A stretch of 64,000 bases of DNA from Anaspis maculata (GCA_949128115.1 OX421962.1:13405262-13469261); one strand, 5' to 3'; counted from the stretch's first letter, positions 11,728-24,636 are shown. Numbers and translations: made by a program. Notes: generated by a model not told the origin, from the letters alone.

Positions 11728-13945
11728 ATACACTTCTGAGCAAAAGTTAAGGGCCACTTTTTCAAATGTGAAGAACTCACAAACGCTTCTTTTGATTTTG
11801 ACGAATTTCCGCACAGAGGTGGTCTTATGTGTTGTAAAGACAAGTGTGAAGTGGCGTACTCACCAGTCCATAGGTTTGTGGTAGAAAGGTCTTCGACTGT
11901 TGCTTTGCAGAAATGCGTAATTTTTAGTGAAATCAAAGCATTGGATTTTGGACAAAATGGAGGTTCATCCAATAAAAAACGTCTAGTTTGCTTTGTTACA
12001 ATGTTCTTAAGCAAGTACCATGCTTAGTTTGTTCATTGACATCTTTCATCTTCAAATTTTGACCATCAGTCTCTTCTAATGGCTTAAACAATGTGTGAGG
12101 CACTACTTTGCGTGATTTTGGTTGCATACAGTTCAGTCGTGTATTTCTTGTGATTTTGCGTCAACGTTTTGTGATTTTGGCCACTCGTGAGCCTCAAAAA
12201 CAATAAATCCTTTATGCAGACTGTTACTAAAGAATAAAAACAAGAGAAAAAAGCTCACAAAAACGTCAAAATCTTGAGCATTGACAAGAAATAAGTCATA
12301 ATTTTCATCACAGGCCGATAAAACACCTCTACAGTGACCAAAGAAGAAATGGTGGATTTCTTCAGTTCTTTTGGGGAAAAGACATTTACGGGGTGTCGCC
12401 AAGAGACCAATCCCACAAGCGATGAGTGACAACCTTGATTGATCATTTGTCATCGATAATCGAGAGTTTGAATCCCTCTAACGCCATCAGGCTCTCTCGA
12501 ATGCGAAGATGTTAAAAATTTAACTTCAAGTTTGTTGCGCTGCACTGAGTGAACCCAAGGACGGAAATGGATGATGGCCATACTCAGAGATATGCATAAG
12601 CCTTGTGTTCAAGTGTAGAAACCACCAAGAGCATCTGACGACGCGAACATTTGAAAACCGGTGTTTGTTTGAACCTCTGCAGTGTGAAAAACAGCTAAAA
12701 TCGAATAAGTTCTCAATCGGGATTGTTCGTCTTTCGTAATTGTACAGGGACTGGTCAAAAACGGCGAACGTAAAACACGTATCTCCCTGACAGGTAACGA
12801 CTAGCGCGGTCGTGTATGATGTCGTCGTCGTCGTGGACAGCGGTTTCATGCAGATTGCACTCCACTCGTGATTCCGAATGGGGGTGGCTTTATCATGGTG
12901 TGAGCAGGAATCTTTCTGATCAGTTCCTGTACAATTACGAAAGACGACAGTTCCGATTGAGAACGTCATTTGATTTGAGCTGTTTTTCACACTGCAGAGG
13001 TTCAAACAAACATCGATTTTCAATTTTTGCGTCGCCAGATGCTCTTGGTGGTTCCTTCATTTAAACACAAGGCTTATACACATCTCTGAGTATGGCCATC
13101 ATCCATATCCGTCCATGGGTTCACTCAGTGCAGAGCAACAAACTTGAAGTTAATTTTTCAACATCTTCGCATTCGAAAGGGCCTGATGGCGTTAAAGTGA
13201 TTTAAACTCTTGAATATTGATGGCAAATGATCAATCAAGGTTGTCACTCATCTTTTTTGCGCTTGACCTCTTGGCGACACCCCGTAAATGTCTTTTCCCC
13301 AAAAGAACTGAAGAAATTCACCATTTCTTCTTTGGTCACTGTAGAGGTGTTTTATCGGCATGTGATGAAAATTATGACTTATTTCTTGTCAATGCTCAAG
13401 ATTTCGACATTTTTGTGAGCTTTTTTCTCTTGTTTTTGTTCTTTAGTAACAGTCTGCATAAAGGATTCATTGTTTTTAAGGCTCAAGAGTGGCCAAAATC
13501 ACAAAACGTTGACGCAAAATCACAAGAAATACACGACTGAACTGTATGCAACCAAAATCACGCAAAGTAGTGCCTCACACATTGTTTAAGCCATAAGAAG
13601 AGGTTGATGGTCAAAATTTGAAGATGAAAGATGTCAGTGAACAAACTTAGCATGATACTTGCTTAAGAACATTGTAACAAAGCAAACTAGACGTTTTTTA
13701 TTGGATGAACCTCCATTTTGTCCGAAATCCAATGCTTTGATTTCACTAAAAATTACGCATTTCTGCAAAGCAACAGTCGAAGACCTCTCTACCACAAACC
13801 TATGGATTGGTGAGTGCGCCACTTCACACTTGTCTTCACAACACATAAGACCACCTCTGTGCGAAAATTCGTCAAAATCGAAAAAAGCGTTTGTGAGTTA
13901 TTCACATTTGAAAAAGTGGCCCTTAACTTTTGCTCAGAAGTGTAT
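11728..13945. repeat. giant fold-back element, about 1,030-bp arms
   Basis: The left arm (11728 to about 12757) and right arm (about 12916-13945) are reverse complements along their whole length with few mismatches, around a loop of about 158 bp centred near 12836. The outer ends read ATACACTTCTGAGCAAAAGT and the complement. Mirror-image open frames of 106 and 107 codons (12133-12453 minus, 13217-13540 plus) are the same DNA read from each arm and show no known domain. It is probably a non-autonomous transposon or an inverted duplication. Transcription would give a very long dsRNA hairpin. Confidence 0.85.
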
Positions 13946-15868
13946 CTTGAAAATCTTCTCTTGAGTTAAATAATTTGAGTTATTGAAAATTGTCAGTTCT
14001 CATGAAACTGACCACTAATTTCAGGCTTTTGCAGAAACTTCCAAAGATATTAAAACACGATTTGTTTTTTCTGAACAAGCATAAAATTGTGAATCTATCT
14101 GGTAATTTTCATGGAACCACTTCTTGAAAGTTGCTCCAGAGTCAAATGAAGATTTGTAGCAAGTCACATCCCTTAATCATGCTTTCCAAGGTTGGTGCGA
14201 TATTTGTGCCTCAACGTCCGGACTATCGGTGTTTTCATTCTCACCGACAACTTCAAAATTTTCAATTTCCTGCAAATTATTTTCAGTCTTTCTGTGGTGC
14301 CAATTTCAGATCGTTTACCTTCATCCATGCACCAACGCGCCTGACTGCCTCATTTAATTCCGTTTTATTCTTTGGCAGTGAACTAGGTTTTTCTTTCTTG
14401 TGGTAACATTTCTTTTTATTTTCCATCATTCATTATCCCTTTGTTGTCGTGGTTATGCAAATGCGGATGGACCTAAAAATGTGCCATATTTTTCTAATTT
14501 CTTTTTTCCATACAATTTCTTCGAGGGGTGTGGAGATTAGGACTTGCGAATTAGCCAGTGCCAAGCAATTTTTTATCCTTATAATTTTTGAGGATCTTGA
14601 CAAGTTTTGTGATTTTTTCAATTTGTTTTTGTTGGTAATGAAAACACGCATTTTAAAAAAGTTGTCAAGATTGTTAAACTGATCATTGTATATTCAAAAA
14701 TTGAAGGAATAGAAAAAATTATCGACACTGTCAGATCGCCAATAGTCGAAATCGACGCTTTGAAGGACATTTCTGAAAAAAATGCAATAAGAATAAAATG
14801 ACATAAATTTTCAATTCCATTTGCATTACCACTACAACAAAGAGATAATGACAGGAACAAAAATCGTATGTTACCACACGTAGAAATATACGTAGTTTTC
14901 ATTGCCGTGAGTAGAAAAAAAAAATGTAAAAAATGTCAAAAACCTGTAATTATTCACAAATTGCCCAAAAAAATAATTGACGCTGACTGATCTGCAATAA
15001 TCAAAAACGTTGCGTATCTTGAAGGAATTTCCTGAAAAAGTGTCAGAAAACATATGGACGTGTTCTCCAGTTCCCTGGGACAGCCTATACAGGTGTTCTG
15101 CTTTTTTCTTCAATATTTCTGGAGATGGTAGAGCATCGAAAAATTAGTACTTCCGCGAAAAAAAAAACAAAAGATGAAAAATGAAAAAAAAAAGATGAAA
15201 AAATGCAAATTATGCAAGTCAATATGACCAGCCTGTAGTTATGCGTCAGCTTACTTTGTGTACCAAATTTGATCAAAATCTAGTAATTTAATTTGGAGTT
15301 ATGCATAAATAAATAAAAGTTTTCAAAAATCAACTTTGGAAGCCTCTATCTCCGTTATAATACGTTTCCGATATACATTTTTTCTAGAAATTCCCTATTT
15401 TTTTATGCTTCATCGACTCCCTAAGATACTGACAAAAGAAGTGAAACTGTATAATCTTCTTGGTCAGTCAGCTCAGTCTGTACTAGCACTTCTTGTTGAT
15501 GGTGCCATGTTGTGAGCATCACCGCCAGGCAGAAAAGTCCAGCCAAACTATGAAGAAATATGTATCAAATTTAAGGGCATTTATAGGAATTGTTTTGTCT
15601 GTAAGTTTTACCAATGAAAAAAGTGAAATAACAACGAACTTGAGGCGCCATCTTAGCATGCAAGTGGCGAATTGTGACTACGAAACTACTCTTGATGGAC
15701 TCAAATTGGAGTCTAATGAACAAGTGCGCATCGTTGTCCATAATTTAAAACACCCTTATATCGACCGCGTTCCTCATATTCAGTTCTAACGATCGCCTGA
15801 ATCTGAGGAAAGCAGTCGGTGTCTCGTTCGATAAACCTCCCTCTAAAACCTTTTGTTCCTTTCCCCAG
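13946..15868. other. non-coding, probable intron of the downstream gene
   Basis: AT-rich and without a recognisable gene. Two diverged copies of a roughly 70-bp block (about 14722-14785 and 14977-15045, both with 'ctt.gaagga.atttc.tgaaaaa') lie here. The 3' end is a pyrimidine-rich tract and acceptor AG (15849-15868), so at least the last part is probably intron of the gene whose terminal exon begins at 15869. The upstream exon was not found. Confidence 0.45.
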
Positions 15869-16956
15869 CGGACGAAGTGCTGATCCCTCCACCCCAGTTC
15901 ATCTGCAAACCGCCCAAGTACCCGACCATCTTCAAACCCTTCAACACTCCCGCGGTCGCTCCTCCGTCCCGTCTGAACTACACCATGAACAACAACAACA
16001 GCAACTACGGCCAGCACCAGCACAAGTTCAAGAGGAAGTGCTTCGGCGTCGAAGCGGAAAGGGCCTGCGCCAAGGAGGCTTACGCCAGTCGCGTGGCTCT
16101 GGCCAACCTCCGCAAGGTCATGGCCAACAGCCCCCAGTGCAGCGCTTCGTTCATCATCGAGGACTCTTGTAACGAAACCACCGTCGAAAACTTCATACCG
16201 AGCGTCGAAGAGGTGCACTACGAAGATCAACCCCAGTTTGTCGGCGTGAATGCCCCTCAGGTGGTGTCCAAGTCGCTGAACGTCACCCCCGTGCCTCCAC
16301 TCACGACCGACGGTGCAACCGGCGTGGCAACTCTGACCGCAGAAAAGATCAAACACATTTTGGGCAACGATCAAGTGGAGATCATGTTTCAAACGAGCGA
16401 CGGGAGCTACATCAACGTTTCCGACGAGGTCCTGTTGAACTTGTCCAAGGGCGGGCTGCAGTACCAAGTCGTGGACGAAAACGGGCACGTCGGCGAGCTC
16501 CAAGAGTTCACCAGTGTCAAAGCGGCGGAAGGAAAAAGCTCATCTCTAGACAAGACCATTAGGAAAGACGCAATCACCGGCGGTGGTGATTCGATGAAGG
16601 GCATCGATTCGATCCAAATCGGTGACACGTTCCATTTCGGCGCCGGCGGAATCGGAATTTTCGAACCGGAAAATTTGAGCATGCACCACGACATCGATCT
16701 GGGAGCGCTGGGAGGCAGCGTAAAGTACGCCGTCGCCAAAGCGGGCAGTTTCAAAGGCGACTCCGTGATAGATTTGGAGTCGGAGGGGTCGTTGGAGCTG
16801 GAAGTGGTCAAGGACGCGGACGACTCGCTGAAAGAAGCGGAAGAGGAACCCAAGGCCGACAAACTGAAGCTGTTCACGCCGGACATGTTCTTTGCCGACA
16901 CTCCGAATATACAATTTGCCGAGGAAAAGTCGTCGGCCGAACAGGAGGGTTCCTAA
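15869..16956 (+). CDS. terminal exon of an unidentified host gene (acidic C-terminal protein)
   Basis: This is the only segment that looks like a conserved host gene. A 362-codon open frame follows a good acceptor (pyrimidine tract, then CCCCAG at 15863-15868); the exon opens with two bases of a split codon, so the intron would be phase 1. Coding DNA is GC-rich compared with its AT-rich surroundings and has strong codon bias. The protein has a proline-rich start (IPPPQF.CKPPKYP), an asparagine run, a basic KFKRKCF patch, a compact middle segment (TAEKIKHILGNDQVEIMF, ISVSDEVLLNLSKGG-like region around residues 165-200), and a long acidic tail ending in QEGS. I do not recognise the family; a nuclear or transcription-related role is only a guess from composition. 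The 5' exons are outside the window or unrecognised. Confidence 0.75.
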
Positions 16957-16994
16957 TTCGAAACGTTCAGGCTAATGTTAGTCGTCGACATTTT

Positions 16995-17120
16995 AATAAA
17001 GTATTTGGTGTGGTAAGAGAATACTGGTTTTAAATTTAAGTTAGAATTTTAATTATTACCTACATCTTTGTTGTGTTCTATGTATTCAGAATTTTGAATA
17101 AAGACTTGAATGGTAATAAA
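16995..17120 (+). promoter_or_regulatory. poly(A) signals of the host gene
   Basis: AATAAA occurs at 16995-17000, 17097-17102 and 17115-17120. They lie 40 to 165 bp after the stop codon at 16954-16956, which fits a short 3' UTR with alternative cleavage sites. Confidence 0.7.
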
Positions 17121-17195
17121 GGTGTATCAGACGCCTTTTTACCGTGATGACTCCGCTTTTCGTCTGGCTGTATTAATGACTTTTATAATAATCTT

Positions 17196-18188
17196 GATTA
17201 TTACATACAACGCCCTTGATTATTAGACCTACAAGGATAATATTCACTTATCTAAATCCCACTGTCAATAGCAACGGAATAAAATTCATCTAAACAACAA
17301 AATCTGACAGCTGTCACTTCGGACTTCTTTTATGTAATAATCTTCAAAATATCACTCGTGCTCGAGATTTTCCCAGATAATTTTGGCCAGGCGTTTCCCT
17401 CGGGCTGATTGTCCCTGGATAAATGCCCTCCTCCTACGGAGTCGGGCATTTATCGCTACAATCAGCACTCGCGATCGCCTGACCAAAATTATCGTGAAAA
17501 TCTAAGCACTTGTGATATTACTGTTGATTATTACATACAACGCCCTTGATTATTAGACCTACAAGGATAATAGTCACTTATCTAAATCCCACTGTCAATA
17601 GCAACGGAATAAAATTCATGTAAACAACAAAATCTGACAGCTGTCACTTCGGACTTCTTTCATGTAATAATCTTCAAAATATCACTCGTGCTCGAGATTT
17701 TCCCAGATAATTTTGGCCAGGCGTTTCCCTCGGGCTGGTTGTCCCTGGATAAATGCCCTCCTCCTACGGAGTCGGGCATTTATCGCTACAATCAGCACTC
17801 GCGATCGCCTGACCAAAATTATCGTGAAAATCTAAGCACTTGTGATATTACTGTTGATTATTACATACAACGCCCTTGATTATTAGACCTACAAGAATAA
17901 TATTCACTTATCTAAATCCCACTGTCAATAGCAACGGAATAAAATTCATGTAAACAACAAAATCTGACAGCTGTCACTTCGGACTTCTTTTATGTAATAA
18001 TCTTCAAAATATCACTCGTGCTCGAGATTTTCTCAGATAATTTTGGCCAGGCATTTCCCTCGGGCTGGTTGTCTCTAGATAAATGCCCTCCTCCTACGGA
18101 GTCGGGCATTTATCGCTACAATCAGCACTCGCGATCGCTAGGCCAAAATTATCGTGAAAATCTAAGCACTTGTGATATTACTGTTGAT
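17196..18188. repeat. 330-bp unit in three tandem copies, each with a hairpin
   Basis: Copies begin at 17196, 17526 and 17856 (GATTATTACATACAACGCCC), and the period is exactly 330 bp for the first two. They differ at only a few positions. Each contains an imperfect inverted repeat of about 170 bp (17348-17519 in copy 1) with ends AATATCACTCGTGCT and AGCACTTGTGATATT, folding around 'gggcatttat'. This looks like a MITE caught in a recent tandem triplication. Confidence 0.85.
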
Positions 18189-18189
18189 A

Positions 18190-19260
18190 ATTGACTACCT
18201 GATTGCTGAATCAAGTAAAATTAGATAGAATTTACAGAGCGGGATTGGGATGATACCTTATTCGGCACTCAAGCCTTTTTTTTGGGCCTTCTCTCTGGTA
18301 TAAGGTCATCCTACGTACAACAAAATTAGAATAGCTTTGGATTTAAGTGAAACACTCATCCCATAATCAACACTTGATTCCACAGACTCATGGTGATAGT
18401 TTTGAAATCTTCTCCAGTATAAAGAATATAGTGGCTTGATGCCATTTCTATTCCATTTGTAGTATCACACCCATTTCTTCAAATGGAACTGCTCAGTTTC
18501 CAAATTCAATATGCATGAGGAGGAAGCAGGGCTTGAGAAAGTCATCAGAAGTGATTGATGATTCGGCGGCGTACAAGGGATAAAATTAATCGCAGATGAA
18601 CAGGTAAAAGGAAAGACTGGTTGGTTTAGTATTCATGATATTCTCCAAAGAAATTCACTTTTTCCTCGCAAAAGGTCGTCTTGCTTTTAACCTGATTATA
18701 ATAATGGTACTACTTGGTAGTATGTACTTGTTTCAACCAAACGTCGGAATACGTTAAGTGAGCACAATCGATTCGACTGAGCGAAGAAAATGGTTATTGA
18801 AATTCGTGTTTTTTTTTACGACTGAAGCGACTTCTGGTGGCTGTAGCCAGAACTAGATGGAGCCGCCAGCGTCATCTGGCGTATCTTCATTGAACCGAGG
18901 AGTTGTAGTTTTCTGCAGTGCTGTCAATATCTAGAGAAATCTGCTCCGAATTTTTGGTTAGCTCTGCTTCTGTGTGCTAGATGGGTTTCTGGTTAGTTAC
19001 GCTACTGTGCACTAGAGGGCACTTCGAATGGCAAGATTAACGGCGTAGCTCCGAAACAAGTCGATTGCCATTTTGCGGGCATACGCATTTTAGATTTGAG
19101 TGTATCGCAAAAATGATAGTTATTGCAAGAGCCTACAAATCGTTATTTTGCAGGTTATGGTGGCTACAGTAAGGTGACATTGGCAAAGAAAAGTCAAGAA
19201 TATACTATTCGAAGGATATACCCATACCCTAGTCATAAATATAGGTCCTGAAACTCCCCA
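18190..19260. other. no gene seen
   Basis: A small imperfect hairpin is visible at about 18248-18313 (GGATGATACCTTATT and TATAAGGTCATCC). Otherwise there is no supported feature. Confidence 0.4.
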
Positions 19261-19433
19261 ATTCCTTTGCTTATACAGGGTGTCCAAAAATGGCGGAAAA
19301 GCTCCCCGGTACGTTGTAAGCGACGCTTCAGGGAACTCCGAAAAAATGATAAAACAAGTGAATATCCCCTCGTGTGCGTGAGTCGCAATAGCGCATTTTC
19401 TTAGTGCAGATCTGTCATTGATAGAAATGCAGT

Positions 19434-20010
19434 CCAGCTTGAAAATAAAATGTTCTTACGAGACAAAAGTAAATTTCACGACAATAGTTCCACTAATGAG
19501 AAATTTCAATATGGCGGCCAAGATGGCGGCGGAATCATGAAATTCAGCTTGAAAATAAGAATGATCATACGTGACAAGGGTAAGTTCCAAGTTTCATGTC
19601 AATCGTACCACCAATAATTATTAATCAATTAATAAATAAGAGATTACAAGATGGCGGCGAATTCATGAAATTTAGTTTGAAAATAAGAATGTTTATGCGA
19701 GACAAAAATAAGTTCTAAGTTTCATGACAATCATCGTTGCACTAATAAGAGATTTCAATATGGCGGCCAAGATGGCGTGTGGAATCATGAAATTTAGCTT
19801 GAAAATAAGAATGATCATATGTGACAAGGATACATTTCAAGTTCCATGGAAATCGTTCCACTTTGAAGACATTTCAAGATGGCGGCGGAGTCATGAAAGT
19901 CAGCTTGAAAATAAAAATGATCATGCAAGACAAGGATAAGTTCCAAGTTTCATAAAAATAGTTGCATTTATAAGAAACTCCAATATGGCGGCCAAGATGG
20001 CAGCGCAATC
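19434..20010 (+). repeat. tandem array with YY1/Pho-like motifs
   Basis: Five diverged copies of a unit of about 104-126 bp begin at 'gcttgaaaataa' or 'gtttgaaaataa' (19438, 19549, 19675, 19798, 19902). Most contain AAGATGGCGGC or a close variant, the known YY1 consensus and the complement of the Pho GCCAT core. A single dispersed copy is at 10575-10695. Confidence 0.75.
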
Positions 20011-20029
20011 ACGAAATCCAATCTGCCCA

Positions 20030-20445
20030 CTGACCACCCTTGAGGACCTAAGCTATCCATCAATAGAAGTTTCAGGGCTCTAGCTTCATTCCCCGAGAAG
20101 GAGTTCAACTTCTTGGAAGTGCAGAGGAAATCTTTGTTTTTTGATAATAATAGTGATAACTATGTATGTATAAGAAAATAATGCCCAATGGCCACCCTTG
20201 GGGACATCAGCTATCCATCGGGAGCAGTTCCAAGTTCCAAGGCTCTAGCTTTATTTCAGGAGGAGTTCAACTTCCTAGAAGTGCACAGTAAATCTTTGTT
20301 TTTTGATAATAATAATGATAACTATGTATGGATAAAAAAAGCCCATTGGCCACCCTTGGGGACATCAGTTATCCATCAGAAAAAGTTCCAAAACCTAGCT
20401 TCATTCCCTGAGGAGGAGTTCCATTTCTTAATTTCTACACGGTCA
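20030..20445 (+). repeat. three tandem copies of a second unit
   Basis: Three diverged copies begin with a 'ccacccttg.ggac' block (about 20034, 20193, 20349) and carry 'agctatccatc', 'ggagttcaacttc' and 'aaatctttgttttttgataataat'. The array ends in a CAGA-type simple tract (about 20443-20470). Together with the preceding array it may be the body of one degenerate interspersed repeat. Confidence 0.65.
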
Positions 20446-20758
20446 GACAGACGGACAAGACAGACAAACCGGCCATATAAGCGTCATTTTCTTACGAAAA
20501 TGCGCTAAAAATTCTTCGACTTTTATTTTTGGGACTATTGAGTCAAGGGACGGCTCTTTGAACCTTTCTAGTTTTGTTAATTTAAAAGATTCCAGTTTAC
20601 TGTTGACGTCAGAATAATGAGAAAGAAATATCCATCACTGGATGTGTATTGATTTTTTTCAATTCACAAGGTGAGTCAGAAACTAAGATGATTATTTATC
20701 GAAGGACCAGTTTTTGATCCAATTTTTTTTTCAAAAATGGAAGTCGGGGGACAGTGTC

Positions 20759-21120
20759 ATGCAATTTTGAGTCGATGTAGGTACGGAATAATGCGATTTA
20801 CTTACATTAACCATTCTATTTTTGCACTCGAACATCACCCAGTTTCCTTAGTCGTCGCCACTCCATTCTCGCTGTTCTTAAGCTGTATTGTTGGTTGCCT
20901 ATCAACTACCTATTTTCCGCGACTTTCTTCCCATTTTCTGTGTTTTATTACTTCTTTCCTGCAATGAGCAATGTTGGAATGTCGCACGTAGCGGTCGGCT
21001 AGCTGTCAAACGTTGACAGTTGTGAATGAAACGTAAGTGGGCGATGTTCAAGTGCGAAAATGGAACAGTTAACGTGAGTAAAGCGCATTCTTCCGGATCT
21101 ACATCGACTCGAAATTGCAT
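20759..21120. repeat. hairpin repeat related to 252-402
   Basis: The left arm starts ATGCAATTTTGAGTCGATGT and the right arm ends with the near complement. The arms include 'cactcgaacatcaccca' and 'gggcgatgttcaagtg'. A separate copy of one arm lies at about 252-402. It is non-coding. Confidence 0.65.
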
Positions 21121-21189
21121 AAGGAAGAGAATGGTGGTAGAATTGTTACTGTAAAATGTGTGGCTTCGGGTCCCCTTTATTTTAAACCT

Positions 21190-24100
21190 TGTTTTATTTT
21201 GGGATTTCCTGAAGACCTGAAGAGTTCCGCAAAACGTGCTGCAAAGCTTTTCCGTCATTTTCTGAACACCCTGTACACCTGGGTCTGAGTGTGTAGACAA
21301 CCCATTATGCTTCAATCCTGTTGTGTTTTCCTCGTTGTTGTTCGAGGATAGATATGTTGAGAGTATTGAGATCGACTTAAGGACAGATTTGAACACAAGA
21401 AGACACAGAAATTAGTTTCAACATAAAATCAATGTATTGACTTCTACATACATATATACAATCATGTCAAAGCGACTAAATAAAAGGTCATTCCTAGCTT
21501 TTGAAGTTCCTATTGTGGCTTCATTAGATTCTACATTCATGTTAGTGTTGGAGGTTAGGTTTAGGCCCATCTTCTAGACACTGCAAAAGAAATGAGTTGA
21601 CTTTGCGGGGGAGTGAGAACTTTTACTTTTTTTTCTTTTTCAGCTGATCTTTACAATCTAAGTTCGTCGGCCTGTAAGTACGAGGCTCCTTTCATTTTGG
21701 GTCTCCTTTCAAAGGCTGCGTCTCTCATCTCTTTCGCCCGTTTTGGAATAGGATTGGATGTGGCTTTGCCTTTGTGGAGGACAACCTATTTCTCACCGTG
21801 AATTGCCCCTGAATTATTGGAAGAATATCGCGAAAGCGAGTGCCTAAAGCCGGATATGTTGAACTCAAGTCAAGGTACAAAACTCTCATGTGAAGATCTT
21901 GTTGATTCCGCCTCGTACTGTTTTGTGTAAAGTGGACCCATCATTGATAAAAACCTACGAAGATGCTCGCCGACGAACTAAAGCGAAACAAGCTTTTAAA
22001 CAATAATTATTGTTCTTTATAGATGAATATCAGACCGCTAAACAAACTACTCGAGCCCTAACAAGTCATAATACAAATTTCTCAAGTCGTTGCGTCGGCA
22101 AGTATGCAGAAAAATCTTCTAACGGATTTTCCAGTTCACGAATAGGCTACCTCTATCAACTTCGGGTTATTGCTGCTACATAATTATTAGTTTCGCGAGA
22201 ATAAACCTAACAATTATTCTCTTGTAGTTGAAAATCCAACCAACATGGAAATTTAAATGACTGCAATTGCACGCTAAAACAAAGTCATTAGTTTTGAGGG
22301 GGGGGGGGGAGTTGTTGTTCCAATCTAAGTTATTGAGAATTGCGACTCCATGGAAGGGTCCGGACCTTCATATAAACAAGAGCGATTTTATTCAAATGAT
22401 TATAAGATTTTTCGCGGTTCCAATTTTTTAACAAATAAAATTCATAGGTTTCTAGAACTAACCCACCAGGTCTGGCTCTTCATTTACCGCAGACACAATG
22501 CAAATCACCCAAAGGGCTCAGATACCTTTTCTGTGAAGATATACAACGAAGGGTGAGGCGGAACTGTGACTCAGTGGCAGAACAGAAACACTGGCACATG
22601 TAGACAAGTGAATGGCAAGAGCTCCGTCCAAGCTCTGGCCCCAACCAACTAGGTCCAGGAATTCCGCTTTCCGAGGCCACAGGCGTCGTCAGAGGGCAAC
22701 ATACTCCGAGGCTAACGACGCTCATCGATCTCCAAGGCTCAGTCTGCAACAGGAGGCCAGGACTCACCCGTAAAGGGGTCAAGACGCATTCCAGTGGAGA
22801 CCAGGACTCATTCGTAAACGGGGCCAAAACCCATCCCATTGGCGAGCAGGACAATTCATCGGTGATGGATTACGAGTGGATCAAGGCTGGCATCGGTACC
22901 GGAAACGGAAAACGTCCAACGGAATACCAGAGGTACATGTAGCCGGATCTAGAAATCGGACGGCGCGACATCCCTACTCGTATCAGTCGAATAACAGCGA
23001 CAGTGCACGGTCACGGGGTTGTACCATCATAGAGCGCGAGTTATTATTTCTAGCACGGCGTCTACTAATATCTGCTACATTACAACCACCTCCTTTGAGA
23101 TCCTGAAATGATATAGACGGGGAAATCGTTTTTAGTTAGCATCGGTTTTTAAAAGTGACCATGAATTACTATAATTTTATTGCCAGTGATTGTTAATAAC
23201 AGATGTTCCACTAGATTTTTGCTAGATCTCAAGTGTTCTGTAAACCATCTGCTAATAGAAAAATAATTAATATACGAACGTGAAAGGTTCATCGATGATT
23301 AATTCTTCAAACACGCACCTCCAAGTGTAGTGTTAAAAATAGCTTTCCTAATTAAAATTTGCAATTTGTAGGTATATTATTTACAACAAGCATGCAATTA
23401 GCAATTTATTAACAAGCAAAAGACACGCAACATTAGCTCAGTGACGATCTGAATGTTACCTTACGTAAAGCTTGATCCAAATTTTTAGCAACGTATCATT
23501 TCGGTACATTTCCATGCCTCGCAGCCAAAGACAGTTTTCGAAAAAAATAACAGTTGGCGATTAACATGCAAAAGGGGCAGCAAATGGCGCCCAATGATAA
23601 CCGGTCGGTGCAGTACGGTATGTTGAAAATCGACCGGGGATCTAATTTTGTAACGAGATCACATAGATCGCCAATCAAAAATTGCAAAATCGTCTTCTGC
23701 AGTAAGGCTAATAACCCACAGACGCTTAAGCGCACAAACACACACATTGACCTGGAAATTTGCAATTATCCTTGAAATTTCAATGGGCTGTTGGCTGTTG
23801 CATTTTTTCAGAATATATCGAAGAGTCCTGAGCTGGCGCTCCTTGCGCGACCGCTGACATCACTGCGCGGCTATAAAATCATAACGGAATTCTTTTAATT
23901 TTATTATTATCATCACCACCGCCGGTAATAGAGGTATTGATAATGACATTTACCGTGAGGACCTTGCGTCTCCACCGAAACCGCAAAATTTAACAACATA
24001 CGACCGCGACGAAGACCACTTATCATCAAAGCCGCAAATATGTCTCTCTATCTCCGTCTCTTTCGGCTGTACTTAGTGTGCAGATTTGCATTATTATTGG

Positions 24101-24636
24101 TGGATAAGCAAAAAAGGCAATTAACCGTAAAACGACTTCTTTAATTTATTAGGCATTGAACTCGTTGTTTAATTGTATAGAAGCCGCCGTTTTACTAGGC
24201 TTTGTGTGAAAGCAAGAAAAAATAGTTCACGCAGTCTTGGTTTTCACCGCAAAGATACCCGAAGGACGGTGGTTGGATTGGAATAAAAAGCAAATCTGAT
24301 ATCTTGTATCTTGATGCGATGTGGGTTGTAAACTGATTTTCCGATAGATGCTAATGGTGGTCTGATGTGTATGATGTGGCTTTTGTCCCGGTAACAAAAC
24401 TTATTCTGTCAGTGATTGAAGTCTGGTCTGAGGCATGAGGCATAGCCTCGGGCATAGCTCACTGCAAGGGCAATTAGTTATTATTACCTGCAGATCAGGT
24501 CGACTTGGTGCGGCTAAATGAAGTCAGTTTATCCTGAGACTGACTGTTTCTCCTTATATCACTCACTGAGTGTGTAATGATTACTCATTTGAAATTTGTC
24601 CATATGAGTAATAACTATTACACGAGAGTAGAATAC
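21190..24636. other. no gene seen
   Basis: A G-run at about 22302-22310 and a short GC-rich duplicated block around 22755-22855 ('ccaggactca.ccgtaaa.ggg') are the only structures noticed. Open frames here carry no recognisable domain. Confidence 0.4.

Noticed and set aside
12133..13540. Mirror-image 106/107-codon frames as real genes
   Set aside because: They are the same DNA in the two arms of a fold-back, with no domain, promoter or start context to support them.
15493..15789. 98-codon frame as the upstream exon of the host gene
   Set aside because: It has no GC or codon bias like the terminal exon, no donor at its end that joins in phase, and no recognisable domain.
15745..16503. 252-codon minus-strand frame opposite the host exon
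   Set aside because: It is the antisense shadow of a strongly biased coding exon; the plus strand has the splice acceptor and poly(A) signals.
17196..18188. CRISPR-like array
   Set aside because: Units are 330 bp, contiguous and without unique spacers, and the organism is a eukaryote.
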